Source: Acidobacteriota bacterium (lineage in GTDB: Bacteria > Acidobacteriota > Terriglobia > Terriglobales > Acidobacteriaceae). Taken from it: a DNA stretch of 41,874 nucleotides. The stretch is taken from NCBI GenBank assembly GCA_031296105.1, contig JARLGJ010000019.1, positions 1 to 41,874 on the forward strand. Reading direction: 5' to 3'. Shown here piece by piece: positions 24,302-34,211 of this stretch. The notes under the pieces were generated by a model. That model did not search any database, was not told where the DNA came from, and was given only the letters and a program-made list of their open reading frames with translations. A program made the translations under genes and the position numbers. Position 1 is the stretch's first letter; each line of letters starts with the position of its first letter.

Positions 24302-26035
24302 TTGCGTCCTGCTCGTTTGTCGCGTTCCTTCCCGCTGCGCGGCCTTGCCCTCATGGCCGTGCTGCTCGTCTCCACCCTTTGCCTGGCGCAAAACAATGGC
24401 GCTGTTGCCAATGCCGGCGCCAATCCTTATGCCGCCGGAGAAGACTGGTGGAAACATGCGGTGGTGTATGAGATTTATCCGCGCAGCTTTGGCGACGCCG
24501 GCAACGACGGCATGGGCGACCTGAACGGCATTACCGAGCACCTGGATTACCTGCAAAAGCTCGGGGTGGACGCCATCTGGATGACGCCGATGTTTCCCTC
24601 GCCGCAAGTGGATTTCGGTTACGACGTCAGCGACTATCGCGCCGTCGATCCGCAGTACGGAACGATGCAGGATTTTGACCGCCTGGTGCGCGAGGCGAGG
24701 AAGCGCGGCATCAAGATTGTGCTGGACTTTGTGGTGAACCACACGTCGGACAAGCACAAGTGGTTCCTGGAGTCGGAGAAATCGAGGAACAATCCGTATC
24801 GCGACTACTATATTTGGCGCGACGGCAAAGGGCCCGGCGAGCCGCCCAACAACTGGACCAGCGGCTTTGGCGGTTCGGCGTGGAAGTACGACGCAAAAAC
24901 CGGGCAGTACTACTACCATTTCTTTTATCCTGAGCAGCCGGATTTGAATTGGCGCAATCCTAAGGTGGAGAAAGAAATGTTCAACACCATGCGCTGGTGG
25001 TTCAAGCGCGGGGTGTACGGCTTTCGCCTGGATGCAGTCGATTGCGTGTATGAAGATTCCGGGTTGAAGGACAATCCGCCCGAGGACGGGGTGGACAACT
25101 TTGGCATGCCCAAGCAGAAGCACGTGAACGACCGCAGCCTGCCCGAGGTTCACGCCATGTTGCAGCGCATGAGAGGCGTGGTGAATGAATATCCGGGGCG
25201 GGTGCTGATTGGCGAGACGTGGACCGACACTCCGGCGCAACTGGCGGCGTACTACGGCAACGGCAGCAACGAACTGCAAATGCCGATGTACTTCAACTTT
25301 GCCATGGTGAACAAGCTGGATGCCGGGAAGTTCCGCGAGCGCATTGAGGCCGTGGAGCAGAATGCGGCGGGAGGCTGGCCAACGTTCGTGCTCAGCAATC
25401 ATGATATTGTGCGCCAGGTGGACCGCTACGCGCCGGAGGGCGCCGACAAGGACCAGGTGGCCAAGCTGCTGGCGGGGATGCTGATCACCCTGCGCGGCAC
25501 GCCCATCCTGTATTTTGGCGAAGAGCTGGGCATGAGGACCAACACGCCCACGCGCCGCGAAGACGTGAAGGACATCATTGGGCAGAAGGGCTGGCCGCAG
25601 GAAAAAGGACGTGACGGCGAGCGCACGCCCATGCAGTGGAATGCGTCGGCGAACGCGGGCTTTAACGCGGGCGCCGCGACCTGGCTGCCGGTGGGTGCGG
25701 ACTACAAGACGCGCAACGTGGAGGCCGAGGCGGCCGACGCCGGATCGGTGTTGAACTGGTATCGCCGGCTGATTGACCTGCGCCGCCACGATGTGGCGCT
25801 GGCTGAGGGCGATTACAAGACGGTCTCCAGCGCCAACAACGTGCTGGCCTACACGCGCACGGAAAAGACGCGCACGGTGCTGGTGGTGCTGAATTTTTCC
25901 GGCGAGGCGCGGCAACTGCCGCTGGAAGCATTGGCGCCGCGCGGCGTGAAGGTGCTGGCCGCGTCCAGCGCGACGGCCGAAGCAGGCCGGGTGTCTCTGG
26001 GCGGCTATGGCGTGCTGGTGGCCGAGGTGAAGTAG
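24302..26035 (+). CDS. Exported GH13 alpha-glucosidase/amylase
   Basis: A 577-residue glycoside hydrolase family 13 enzyme acting on alpha-glucans outside the cytoplasm. The signal peptide is about 1-30 (RGLALMAVLLVSTLCLAQ). The four conserved regions are DFVVNH (142-147), GFRLDAVD with nucleophile D244, LIGETWT with acid/base E305, and LSNHD with D368. QKLGVDAIWMTPMFPSPQ and the C-terminal beta domain are present. The overall pattern resembles alpha-glucosidases and oligo-1,6-glucosidases rather than endo-amylases. The start is taken as TTG 24302 because AAGGAG lies 7 nt upstream; the frame extends 10 codons further. It lies 37 bp before malQ, probably in one operon. Confidence 0.93.
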   Translation: MRPARLSRSFPLRGLALMAVLLVSTLCLAQNNGAVANAGANPYAAGEDWWKHAVVYEIYPRSFGDAGNDGMGDLNGITEHLDYLQKLGVDAIWMTPMFPSPQVDFGYDVSDYRAVDPQYGTMQDFDRLVREARKRGIKIVLDFVVNHTSDKHKWFLESEKSRNNPYRDYYIWRDGKGPGEPPNNWTSGFGGSAWKYDAKTGQYYYHFFYPEQPDLNWRNPKVEKEMFNTMRWWFKRGVYGFRLDAVDCVYEDSGLKDNPPEDGVDNFGMPKQKHVNDRSLPEVHAMLQRMRGVVNEYPGRVLIGETWTDTPAQLAAYYGNGSNELQMPMYFNFAMVNKLDAGKFRERIEAVEQNAAGGWPTFVLSNHDIVRQVDRYAPEGADKDQVAKLLAGMLITLRGTPILYFGEELGMRTNTPTRREDVKDIIGQKGWPQEKGRDGERTPMQWNASANAGFNAGAATWLPVGADYKTRNVEAEAADAGSVLNWYRRLIDLRRHDVALAEGDYKTVSSANNVLAYTRTEKTRTVLVVLNFSGEARQLPLEALAPRGVKVLAASSATAEAGRVSLGGYGVLVAEVK

Positions 26036-26072
26036 CGCAGATGATCGGCGGAGCCGAGGAGCGTTTGAGGCC

Positions 26073-27593
26073 ATGAAATTTTCGCGCAGCGCGGGCATTC
26101 TGCTGCATCCGACCTGCTTGCCGGGGCCGTATGGCGTGGGCGACCTGGGCCCCGAGGCGTTTGCTTTTCTGGATTTTTTGAGCGCGGCCGGACAGAAAAT
26201 ATGGCAGGTGTTGCCGCTCAATCCCACGGGCTATGGAGACTCGCCCTATCAGTGCTTCTCGGCCTTTGCCGGAAATCCTCTGCTCATCAGCCTGGACCTT
26301 TTGCGCGAGGAGAGCCTGCTGACGGCGGAAGAGTTGGACGCGGTTCCGCCGTTTCCCGCGCAGCACGTCAACTTTGGGCCGGTGATCGACTACCACTTTG
26401 CCATGCTGCGCAAGGCGGCCCAGCGCTTTCTTAGCTACTTGTGCGGCGAGCGCAAGCAGCAGTACGAGGCGTTCTGCACCGCCGAAAGCGAGTGGCTGGA
26501 GGATTACGCGCTGTTTATGGCCGCCAAGGACGCGCACGGCGGACAGGCCTGGACCGCGTGGGACGCGCCGCTAGGGGCGCGCGAGCCGCGGGCGCTGGCC
26601 GCGTGGCGCGAGAAGCTGGCCACGCCGATTGCCGAATACAAGTTCTGGCAGTTTGAGTTTTTCCGCCAGTGGCGCGCGCTGCACACGGAGTGCAAGCGGC
26701 GCGGCCTGCGCGTGATGGGAGACGTGCCCATCTACGTGGCGCACGACAGCGTGGACGTGTGGACGGCACGCGAGTTTTTCTGGCTGGACACAGCGGGCCA
26801 TCCGGCGAAGGTGGCGGGCGTGCCGCCGGATTACTTCAGCGCCACGGGGCAGCTCTGGGGCAATCCCACGTATCGCTGGGACCGCCTGGAGGCCGACGGC
26901 TTTCAGTGGTGGATACGGCGCATGCGCGGCGCGTTGAAGATGTACGACACGGTGCGCATCGATCACTTCCGCGGCTTTGAGGCGTACTACGAGATTCCAG
27001 CCGGCGAAACGACGGCGCAGAACGGACGCTGGGTGAAGGCTCCGGGCAATGCGCTGTTTGAGGCCCTGGCGCGCGAGTTCGGCGAGCTGCCGATTGTGGC
27101 CGAGAACCTGGGACACATTACGCCGGAGGTGGACGCGATGCGCCGCCGCTTCGCTTTTCCCGGCATGGCCATTCTGCAATTTGCCTTCGGCACCGATCCG
27201 CAGGCGCCCAGCTTCCGTCCGCACAACTATCAGCACGATTTGGTGGCCTACACCGGCGGGCACGACAACGACACGACGGTGGGCTGGTGGACCAGCGGCA
27301 TTGGCGACTCCACGCGCAACGAGCAGGAGCTGCGCGCGGAGTACGAGCTTGCCGGGCGCTACTTGAATCTGCGCGGCGAGCAGGTGCCGTGGAGCATGAT
27401 CCGCGCGCTGTATGCCTCGGTGGCGGACACCGTGCTGGTGCCCTTGCAGGACGTGATGGGCCTGGGTTCGGAGGCGCGCATGAACCTGCCCGGCCACATG
27501 GCGGGCAACTGGCGCTGGCGCTTTACCCGCGAGCAGTTGCAGCCCGGTATGGCCGAGCGGCTGCGTGGACTGGCGGAGCTTTACGAGCGGTGA
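26073..27593 (+). CDS. malQ: 4-alpha-glucanotransferase
   Basis: A 506-residue GH77 enzyme that moves maltosyl and longer units between alpha-glucans in the cytoplasm, releasing glucose from maltodextrins. It begins with the family start RSAGILLHPTCLPGPYGVGDLG, then WQVLPLNPTGYGDSPYQCFSA. The catalytic residues are D297 (VRIDHFRGF), E344 (IVAENLGHI) and D398 (YTGGHDNDT). It closes with PLQDVMGLGSEARMNLPG and NWRWRF. There is no signal peptide, unlike the neighbouring GH13 enzymes. It follows the glucosidase gene by 37 bp and precedes the transporter gene. Confidence 0.97.
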   Translation: MKFSRSAGILLHPTCLPGPYGVGDLGPEAFAFLDFLSAAGQKIWQVLPLNPTGYGDSPYQCFSAFAGNPLLISLDLLREESLLTAEELDAVPPFPAQHVNFGPVIDYHFAMLRKAAQRFLSYLCGERKQQYEAFCTAESEWLEDYALFMAAKDAHGGQAWTAWDAPLGAREPRALAAWREKLATPIAEYKFWQFEFFRQWRALHTECKRRGLRVMGDVPIYVAHDSVDVWTAREFFWLDTAGHPAKVAGVPPDYFSATGQLWGNPTYRWDRLEADGFQWWIRRMRGALKMYDTVRIDHFRGFEAYYEIPAGETTAQNGRWVKAPGNALFEALAREFGELPIVAENLGHITPEVDAMRRRFAFPGMAILQFAFGTDPQAPSFRPHNYQHDLVAYTGGHDNDTTVGWWTSGIGDSTRNEQELRAEYELAGRYLNLRGEQVPWSMIRALYASVADTVLVPLQDVMGLGSEARMNLPGHMAGNWRWRFTREQLQPGMAERLRGLAELYER

Positions 27594-27633
27594 GTTCGGG
27601 CCCGGTGGATGCCGCGCCTGCAAGGACCTGGAG

Positions 27634-29001
27634 ATGAATCGACCCCGGCGCAACGGCTGGCAGATTTTCAATATGAGTTTCGGCTTCCTCGGCATCCAGT
27701 TTGGCTGGGGATTGCAGATGGCAAACATGAGCGCCATCTACGAATACCTGGGTGCCAGGGCCGATCAGATTCCCATGCTGTGGCTGGCCGCGCCGCTCAC
27801 CGGATTGCTGGTGCAGCCGTTGATTGGCCACGCCAGCGACCACACCTGGTGCCGCCTGGGACGACGCCGTCCGTACTTTCTTGCCGGGGCCGTGCTCAGC
27901 TCGCTGGCCTTGCTGCTGATGCCGCATTGCTCCGCACTCTGGATGGCGGCCGGGTTGCTGTGGATTCTCGACGCATCGATCAACATCAGCATGGAGCCGT
28001 TCCGCGCCTTTGTGGCCGACCTGCTGCCGGATGAACAGCGCACGCGCGGATTTGCCATGCAGAGCCTGTTGATCGGACTGGGCGCGGTGGGCGCTTCGGC
28101 CTTGCCATGGCTGCTCGGCAACTACTTTCATCTGGGCGCATCCAGCGCGGGGCACGCCATTCCGCCGACGGTGCGGCTGTCGTTCTTCATCGGCTCGGCG
28201 GCCTTTCTGGGCGCGGTGCTGTGGACCATCCTGACCACCCAGGAGTATCCGCCGGAAGACCTGGCGGCGTTTGCCAAGGCGCGGGCGGAAGCGGCGCGGC
28301 GCGGGCGGTTCGAACGCCTCTCCGCCTCCGCGAGCGAAATCTACACGGCCATTCGCGAGATGCCGCGGGTGATGCGGCAGTTGGCTTGGGTGCAGCTTGC
28401 CACCTGGCTGGGGTTGTTCTGCATGTGGCTGTACTTCCCGGTCGCGGTGGCGCACAACGTGTTCGGCGCCGGGCAGGGCTCGGAACAGTTTACCCATGGC
28501 GTGGAGTGGGCGGGCATTTGTTTTGGCATGTACTCCGCGGTGTGCTTTGTCTTCTCGTTTGCACTGCCGGGGATGGCGCGCGCCCTGGGACGCAAGACGA
28601 CGCACAGCCTGTGCCTGGCGTGCGGCGCGGCGGGGCTGGCGTCGGTGGCCGTGATTCACTCGCCGTACCCTTTGCTGCTGTCGATGATCGGAGTGGGCAT
28701 TGCCTGGGCAAGCACGCTGGCCATGCCGTACTCGGTGCTGGCCGGGGCGTTGCCGCCGGAGCGCACCGGAGTCTATATGGGCATCTTCAACTTCTTCATT
28801 GTGCTGCCGGAGATTGCAGCCTCGCTGGGCTTTGGCTGGGTGATGAATCACCTGCTGCACAACAATCGCATGGCGGCCGTGGTGGCCGGAGGCGTGTTTC
28901 TGCTGCTGGCGGCCGCGCTGATGCAGCGGGTGGAGGACAATTCCGCGAGCGGTGTGAAGGAACCCGGCAAGGTTCCGGCGGAGCTGACGGCGCACGATTA
29001 G
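27634..29001 (+). CDS. MFS sugar transporter (GPH/SLC45-like)
   Basis: A 455-residue inner-membrane protein with about 12 hydrophobic segments. The start region ([30 protein letters not shown]) and the loop [18 protein letters not shown] match the sucrose/maltose:proton symporter branch (SUT/SLC45-type). Its place after malQ suggests maltose or maltodextrin import. The ATG at 27634 is preceded by AAGGA; the frame is open upstream and overlaps malQ, but the membrane protein starts here. It may be in one operon with the glucosidase and malQ. A palindromic repeat follows. Confidence 0.9.
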   Translation: MNRPRRNGWQIFNMSFGFLGIQFGWGLQMANMSAIYEYLGARADQIPMLWLAAPLTGLLVQPLIGHASDHTWCRLGRRRPYFLAGAVLSSLALLLMPHCSALWMAAGLLWILDASINISMEPFRAFVADLLPDEQRTRGFAMQSLLIGLGAVGASALPWLLGNYFHLGASSAGHAIPPTVRLSFFIGSAAFLGAVLWTILTTQEYPPEDLAAFAKARAEAARRGRFERLSASASEIYTAIREMPRVMRQLAWVQLATWLGLFCMWLYFPVAVAHNVFGAGQGSEQFTHGVEWAGICFGMYSAVCFVFSFALPGMARALGRKTTHSLCLACGAAGLASVAVIHSPYPLLLSMIGVGIAWASTLAMPYSVLAGALPPERTGVYMGIFNFFIVLPEIAASLGFGWVMNHLLHNNRMAAVVAGGVFLLLAAALMQRVEDNSASGVKEPGKVPAELTAHD

Positions 29002-29033
29002 GCTGATTGTCTTTGCCTCACGCGGGCCGTGTA

Positions 29034-29072
29034 CCCAGGTTATCTCCGCTACGCTCCGCGAACCTGGGGCAC
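29034..29072. repeat. GGGGCAC-type palindromic repeat, copy 4
   Basis: Arms CCCAGGTT and AACCTGGG with an inner TCCGCTACGCTCCGCG, then GCAC. It lies between the convergent transporter and regulator genes. Confidence 0.88.
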
Positions 29073-29096
29073 TACTACGTTCAACTACAGGAAAAA

Positions 29097-30362
29097 CTAC
29101 TTCTCTTTGCGCAGGGCGATCAAGGTGGTTTCCACCGGCACGCCGCGCGAGATGCGGATGCGCAGCAGGGCCTCGAAGGGTGAGAGATCTTCAGGCTTTT
29201 TGACGCCGAGGCGGTTCAAAAGATCCTGCAAGGACTCCGGGCGGCACAGGTACTCGACGCCGCCCTCGGTGCCGAAGGTCGTGGTGCCGGCCACGATCAG
29301 CACCAAGCGCGAGGACTCGTTGCCGCGCTTGAGTCCGATGATGGCGTAGTCCTCGGTGAGCGTCTGCTCGGAGGGACTGGCCAGCGAGAACTGCGGCTCG
29401 CCCGGCTGCGGCGCCACGTTGGCGATGGAGAGATCGCCCTTGCGCGGGCCCTCGGTAAGCCTTTTGAAGACGAACGAGGTGGTAGTGGGAATGTCGCGCA
29501 GGGTGAGGTTTTCGGCCGGAGAGCCGAGGAAGATCAGGTTGTTCTGCTTCAGGTCGTCGAGCGAGAACAGGCTGCCGCGTTTGACACGGGCGTGCGCGTG
29601 CAGAGCGGCAAAGACGCCGTCAATCTCATGCACGGCCAGGACCTCGCCGACGCCGGTGTAGTGGTCGAAGACCTTTCCCTGGGACTCGGCGGGCGTAGTG
29701 GCTGCCGCGTTGGCGTAGCGCAGGCCGGTCTCGGGACGTCCCACGAAGGTTGCGTTGCTGAAGACCACCCAAGGCTCTTCGGGAGAGGCGAGGAAGCGTC
29801 CCCAGAAGAGGCGGTAGGGCGCGGGCGCGGGCGCGGGAGTCAGCAGGGCGGGCGCGGCGGCCACCGGCTTGCGGCTCAGGAGGAGGGCGGCAATGATCGC
29901 CACGGCCAGCAGCAGCAGGAATCCGAGCACCGGAACCAGCAGTGAAGGGCGGCGCGAATTGGGGGCGGCCGCAAACGCAGAATGATCCTCGGCGGGGACT
30001 TCGGCCGGGGTCTCCGGGGATTTGATCTTCTTGGGATTTTCGCGGAAGTGCAGGGTGTAGTTGCCCTTGGGCAGTTCGACGAAGACGCGGTCTTCTTCGC
30101 CCTCGGAGCTGTAGTAGGCAGCGAGTTTGGTACGCAGGCGGCCGGCCTGAACCCGGATCACCGAATCCAGTTGTGGATCGAAGTCCGTGGAGCGATGAAA
30201 GACCTCGGTGGCGATCTGATACTCCTTGATCGTTGCCCCGGGATTATCAAGGGACTGCTCGGCCAGATAGCGGAGCAACTTACAGAGCGATTCGGAGTGA
30301 TGCAGGGCCGCGCTCGCCGACAGGCGCTCGATTTCTTCCAGTACTGTCTCTCGATTCAGCAC
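29097..30362 (-). CDS. Membrane-anchored ToxR-like regulator, candidate
   Basis: 421 residues in three parts. The cytoplasmic N-terminus (about 1-107; SESLCKLLRYLAEQSLDN, IKEYQIATEVFHRSTDFDPQ, VIRVQAGRLRTKLAAYY, VFVELPKGNYTLHF) is a domain found at the start of many acidobacterial signalling proteins and resembles winged-helix DNA-binding domains. A Pro/Glu/Ala-rich linker follows, then one membrane helix (about 141-163, VPVLGFLLLLAVAIIAALLL). A 250-residue C-terminal domain is predicted to be periplasmic and has no family I recognise (YRLFWGRFLASPEEPWVVFS, LIFLGSPAENLTLRDIPT, RLVLIVAGTTTFGTEGGVEYL). The layout is that of a one-component membrane regulator. It is divergent from the TonB receptor inside a starch locus. 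The start is GTG 30362. Confidence 0.8.
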   Translation of the reverse strand: MLNRETVLEEIERLSASAALHHSESLCKLLRYLAEQSLDNPGATIKEYQIATEVFHRSTDFDPQLDSVIRVQAGRLRTKLAAYYSSEGEEDRVFVELPKGNYTLHFRENPKKIKSPETPAEVPAEDHSAFAAAPNSRRPSLLVPVLGFLLLLAVAIIAALLLSRKPVAAAPALLTPAPAPAPYRLFWGRFLASPEEPWVVFSNATFVGRPETGLRYANAAATTPAESQGKVFDHYTGVGEVLAVHEIDGVFAALHAHARVKRGSLFSLDDLKQNNLIFLGSPAENLTLRDIPTTTSFVFKRLTEGPRKGDLSIANVAPQPGEPQFSLASPSEQTLTEDYAIIGLKRGNESSRLVLIVAGTTTFGTEGGVEYLCRPESLQDLLNRLGVKKPEDLSPFEALLRIRISRGVPVETTLIALRKEK

Positions 30363-30744
30363 AGCGCACTATCTTGTCACAGATGTAACAAAAGGTGAAA
30401 CGGGTTTGTAATGCTTTCAGAAAAAAGCAGTTAACCATGTAACTGTGACAAACGGAGGGAGACTTGCTAAAACGCTCGGCGGGTCTCACACTGCGACGCG
30501 GTTTTTGATTGAGTTGAAAAATGTAACATGCCTGAAAACCTCTCTCGCAGAAGAGGATTGCAGGCGAACGACGCCAGGGCGCGCGATGGATAGTGCTGGA
30601 GGCGTCGGCGCAGGAGCAGTTTGCAGATTGAACAAGGTGCTTCCCGAGACCGGATGAGTGATGGATTGTACAAGAGGAAGAAGCTCCGGTCGCTCGCATT
30701 CGCTGTAACGCGCAAGACTTGTTTTTGAAATTGATGGAGGAACT
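30363..30744. other. 382-bp divergent intergenic region with regulatory motifs
   Basis: The gap between the regulator and the TonB receptor gene. It holds a cluster of TGTRAC motifs in its first half. The second half has no further motif I can name. GGAGG lies 4 nt before the receptor ATG at 30745. No convincing small gene was found; the short frames here lack ribosome binding sites or similarity. Confidence 0.7.
30374..30528. promoter_or_regulatory. Cluster of five TGTRAC motifs, possible operators
   Basis: A near-palindrome, TTGTCACA-GA-TGTAACAA (30374-30391), lies 11 bp before the regulator start. A tandem pair TGTAAC-TGTGACAA lies at 30438-30451, and a further TGTAACA at 30522-30528. The repeated unit is TGTRACA(A). 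The position between a predicted regulator and the receptor it may control fits operator sites, including autoregulation. Binding is inferred only. Confidence 0.5.
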
Positions 30745-33700
30745 ATGAAGAAGCTCGCCAAGATTTGTTTGCTGGCCGCACTGGTGCTGCTGGTAACAGG
30801 CGTCATGGCGTTTGGTCAGGAAACGGCACGCATCCGTGGCACCGTGACCGATCCGTCCGGAGCGGCAATCCCGGGAGCGACGATCACCGTGACCGAACTC
30901 GCGACCAATCGCGTAGTGACGGTTCAAAGCCAGGCCGACGGCAACTACACCATTAGTTCACTGGCCATTGGCACATACAAACTGGAAGCCAAGAAAGAGG
31001 CTTTCAAAGCCGCATCGGCGAAAATCACTCTGGAAATTGCAGACGTTAAGGCCGTCAACTTCAAGCTGGAAATCGGCTCCGCCGAGCAGGTGGTGAACGT
31101 GACCGACGAGGTTCCGCTGGTGCAGACGGCGACCTCCGACGTGGGCGAGGTTATCCAGGGGCGGCAGACCGTAGAACTGCCGCTGAATGGCCGCAACTTC
31201 ACCTCGCTTGCCATTCTGACGCCGGGCGTCAGCCGTGGTGCGTACTCCGATCAGGCTACGGGCAGCAGCAACCAATCGGAAACTTGGCGCAACAGCGAAT
31301 CCGGCGGCGCCGCGCTGGTGGTCAACGGTCTGCGTCCGCAGGCCAACAACTATCAACTGGACGGCGTGGACAACAACGAATCGCTGGTGAACACCCTGGT
31401 GATCTACCCGGCGATTGAAGACATTGCCGAGTTCAAAGTGACTACCAGCGTGGCTCCGGCCGAGTTTGGACGCGCCGGCGGCGCGGTGGTGCAAGTGGCC
31501 ACCAAGTCGGGTGCCAATAATGTGCATGGCGCTGTGTACTGGTTCAACCGCTCCAAGGAAGGCGCAGCCAAGCCCTTCGGTGTTACCACCATGCCTACCC
31601 TGAGCCGCAACCAGTTTGGTGTTTCGCTGGGCGGCCCGCTCTGGAAGGACAAGATCTTTGCCTTTGTGGACTACCAGGGCTGGCGGCAGAACACGCCGCA
31701 GTCCGACGGTCCCACGCAGGTGCCGACGGCGGCGATGCGCACCGGCGACTTCAGCGAGATGCTGACGACGGGAAGCACGGCGGTCGCGGTTCCGGTTGCG
31801 GCCATCTGCCCGAACCTGTATAGCGGCGGCAGCGTGCTGCCTGCCTTCGATGGTAAGGGATACATCTTCAATCCGCAGACTTGCTTGCCCTTCGGCTGGG
31901 ACTCGGTGAGCAACGCCCCCGGCCCGAGCATCAACGTCATTCCCACCGCGTACCAGAATACGGTGGGCATGAAGTTCCTGAATGCGTTCCCCAACCCGAA
32001 CATTGCCAGCGTAACCAGCCTGGTGAGCAATAGCGGCAACTTCCAGCCGTCGCGCCAGCAGATTACGACGCGTGACGATTACGACGCTCGCCTGGACTTC
32101 AACCTGAACCCAAGAGAGCAGGTGTTCGTCCGCTACAGTCTCGGCCAGGACCTGTTGCACGTCACCGACCGTCTGAAGGACAGCTCGCACGATCTGCCCT
32201 CGGGCTACGGCTCGGGCATGAACCCGCAGCATCCGCGCCAGGTGGCCATCGGCTACACGCGCGTTCTCAGCGATAAGCTGGTGAACTCGTTCCACTACGC
32301 CTACTCGCGGCCTTACTTCGGCTATCAGCAGCCGGGCTATGGCGGCCAGCAGGCGGCAAACCTGGGCATTCCCAACGCCAACACCAGCCCTCTGCTGGGC
32401 GGCATGCCGCTGATTGGCGGCTGGTATCAGGAACTGGAGTGGGTGGGCGACTACGGTCCTTACGTGGTGTCGCAGCCTTCGCACCAGTTCTCGGACACCG
32501 TGAGTCTCAGCACCGGCAAGCATAACTGGAAGTTCGGCGTCAGCATCGTTCACCGCGACGTGGACTTCACGCAGGCGAATGAGGCGAAGGGCTACTTCTG
32601 GATGAACGACGGCAATTACAGCGGCTACCCGGTGGAATATGCCTCCCGCGGCGCCTTTACCGGCTACCAGATCTCCGAACTGGCGGCGGGCTTTGTGGGC
32701 GCGTACGGCATCGGCGTGTTCAACGGCTACTACCGCACCCGCAGTTGGGAAAACTCGTTCTTTGGCCAGGACGACTATCGCGTCAGCCGCAAGCTGACGT
32801 TGAACCTCGGCCTGCGCTACGACATTCTCACCTGGCCGACGGAAGTGAACGGACGTCAGTCCAACTTCGATCCCGGCAGTGGGGATTTGATTGAGGTCGG
32901 CACCCCGGGTTGGAACAAATCCCTGATGAACACGCCTTGGGGCAACGTGGGACCGCGCCTGGGCTTTGCCTACGATCTGAATGGCGACGGCAAGACGGTG
33001 GTTCGTGGCGGCTACGGTCTGTTCTACTACGTGGACCGCGGCGGTGTGGGCCAGCAGCTCTCGCAGAATCCAGAGTTCAACGGCACGCAGACCTACTATG
33101 CCTGCCCGACGCTGGCCACCTGCTCTACGGGCTACCGCATCACTCTGAGCGGCGCGGCTCCGAGGGGCGACAATAACGTGGCCGATGCCACGGGCACCCT
33201 GCCCGTGGGCCAGGACCTGGTGAACCCGAAGGCGCTGAACTCCTCGGAGGCTGTGTACTACCATCCGAAGAACAGCCCGAGCCCGAACATCCACCAGTGG
33301 AACATACAGGTGGAGCGCGTGCTCTACGGCCAGACGGCCCTGAGCCTGCGCTACGTCGGCACCCACATGGGCAACCTGGCTACGGCGTTCAACGCCAACC
33401 AGGCCCAGTTGGGCACAGGCACGCAGTGGTTCAGCAACGTGGGCACCATTAACGAGTACGCGATGATCGGCACGGGCAGCTACAACGCCCTGCAGGCCCG
33501 TTTGAACCGCAACATGAGCAAGGGACTGCAGTACACCGTGTCGTACACCTGGTCGCACACGCTGGATAATTCGAACTCCGCGCTGAGCAACGGCGCCGGC
33601 GGCATCATGGTAGGCGCCAACGGAACTCCGCTGCTGAAGTACATGCACGGCAATTCCAACAGCGATCAGCGGCAGTTGCTGGTGGCCAGCGCGCTGTATG

Positions 33701-34200
33701 AGCTTCCGTTCGGCCGCGGCCGGCAGTTCGGCAGCGAGATGCCGAAGGCGCTGGACTACGTGCTTGGCGGATGGCAATGGAACAACATTATCGTCCTGTC
33801 CTCGGGTACCCCGATCGACATCTCTGGCGCCTCGGGCGTTACCGGCTACAGCGCCGGACGTCCCGATTACCACGGCGGATGCAAGACGGATGTCTCCTGG
33901 AATACCTGGATCAGTTGCCCCGCGGGAGCCTTTACCAATCCGGCTGGATTGGTGGGAACGCTGGGCCGCAACTACTTCCATGGCCCGGGCGTCCACACCT
34001 GGGACACCACTGTTTCCAAGAGCTTCAACATCATGGAGAAGGTGAAGAGCGAGTTCCGTGTGCAGGTGTACAACCTGTTCAACACGCCTCAGTTCCAGAA
34101 CCCGGATACCAACTTCAACGACGGGAGCTTCGGCCAATTGACCACGCCACGCACGCTGACCAACCGCGAGTTGGAAGTGGCGATGCGCATCTCGTTCTAA
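30745..34200 (+). CDS. TonB-dependent receptor, Oar-like, full length
   Basis: 1151 residues. There is a signal peptide (about 1-25, LLAALVLLVTGVMAFG), then a carboxypeptidase-regulatory-like beta domain (about 28-110; RIRGTVTDPSGAAIPGATIT, GNYTISSLAIGTYKLEAKKEAF). The plug (about 125-260) contains VELPLNGRNFTSLAILTPG and the beta-barrel runs to a terminal Phe (EVAMRISF). The receptor sits in the outer membrane and uses TonB energy. The neighbouring glucan enzymes suggest maltodextrin as ligand, but Oar-like receptors have mostly uncharacterised substrates. The ATG has GGAGG 4 nt upstream. A hairpin terminator separates it from the SusA-like gene. There is no SusD-type lipoprotein in the window. 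Confidence 0.95.
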   Translation: MKKLAKICLLAALVLLVTGVMAFGQETARIRGTVTDPSGAAIPGATITVTELATNRVVTVQSQADGNYTISSLAIGTYKLEAKKEAFKAASAKITLEIADVKAVNFKLEIGSAEQVVNVTDEVPLVQTATSDVGEVIQGRQTVELPLNGRNFTSLAILTPGVSRGAYSDQATGSSNQSETWRNSESGGAALVVNGLRPQANNYQLDGVDNNESLVNTLVIYPAIEDIAEFKVTTSVAPAEFGRAGGAVVQVATKSGANNVHGAVYWFNRSKEGAAKPFGVTTMPTLSRNQFGVSLGGPLWKDKIFAFVDYQGWRQNTPQSDGPTQVPTAAMRTGDFSEMLTTGSTAVAVPVAAICPNLYSGGSVLPAFDGKGYIFNPQTCLPFGWDSVSNAPGPSINVIPTAYQNTVGMKFLNAFPNPNIASVTSLVSNSGNFQPSRQQITTRDDYDARLDFNLNPREQVFVRYSLGQDLLHVTDRLKDSSHDLPSGYGSGMNPQHPRQVAIGYTRVLSDKLVNSFHYAYSRPYFGYQQPGYGGQQAANLGIPNANTSPLLGGMPLIGGWYQELEWVGDYGPYVVSQPSHQFSDTVSLSTGKHNWKFGVSIVHRDVDFTQANEAKGYFWMNDGNYSGYPVEYASRGAFTGYQISELAAGFVGAYGIGVFNGYYRTRSWENSFFGQDDYRVSRKLTLNLGLRYDILTWPTEVNGRQSNFDPGSGDLIEVGTPGWNKSLMNTPWGNVGPRLGFAYDLNGDGKTVVRGGYGLFYYVDRGGVGQQLSQNPEFNGTQTYYACPTLATCSTGYRITLSGAAPRGDNNVADATGTLPVGQDLVNPKALNSSEAVYYHPKNSPSPNIHQWNIQVERVLYGQTALSLRYVGTHMGNLATAFNANQAQLGTGTQWFSNVGTINEYAMIGTGSYNALQARLNRNMSKGLQYTVSYTWSHTLDNSNSALSNGAGGIMVGANGTPLLKYMHGNSNSDQRQLLVASALYELPFGRGRQFGSEMPKALDYVLGGWQWNNIIVLSSGTPIDISGASGVTGYSAGRPDYHGGCKTDVSWNTWISCPAGAFTNPAGLVGTLGRNYFHGPGVHTWDTTVSKSFNIMEKVKSEFRVQVYNLFNTPQFQNPDTNFNDGSFGQLTTPRTLTNRELEVAMRISF

Positions 34201-34211
34201 CCGCAATCCGA

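Noticed and set aside
24104..26227. 707-codon minus-strand frame covering the GH13 glucosidase
   Set aside because: Antisense to a gene with all four GH13 motifs. Only its last 135 codons (DUF309) are real.
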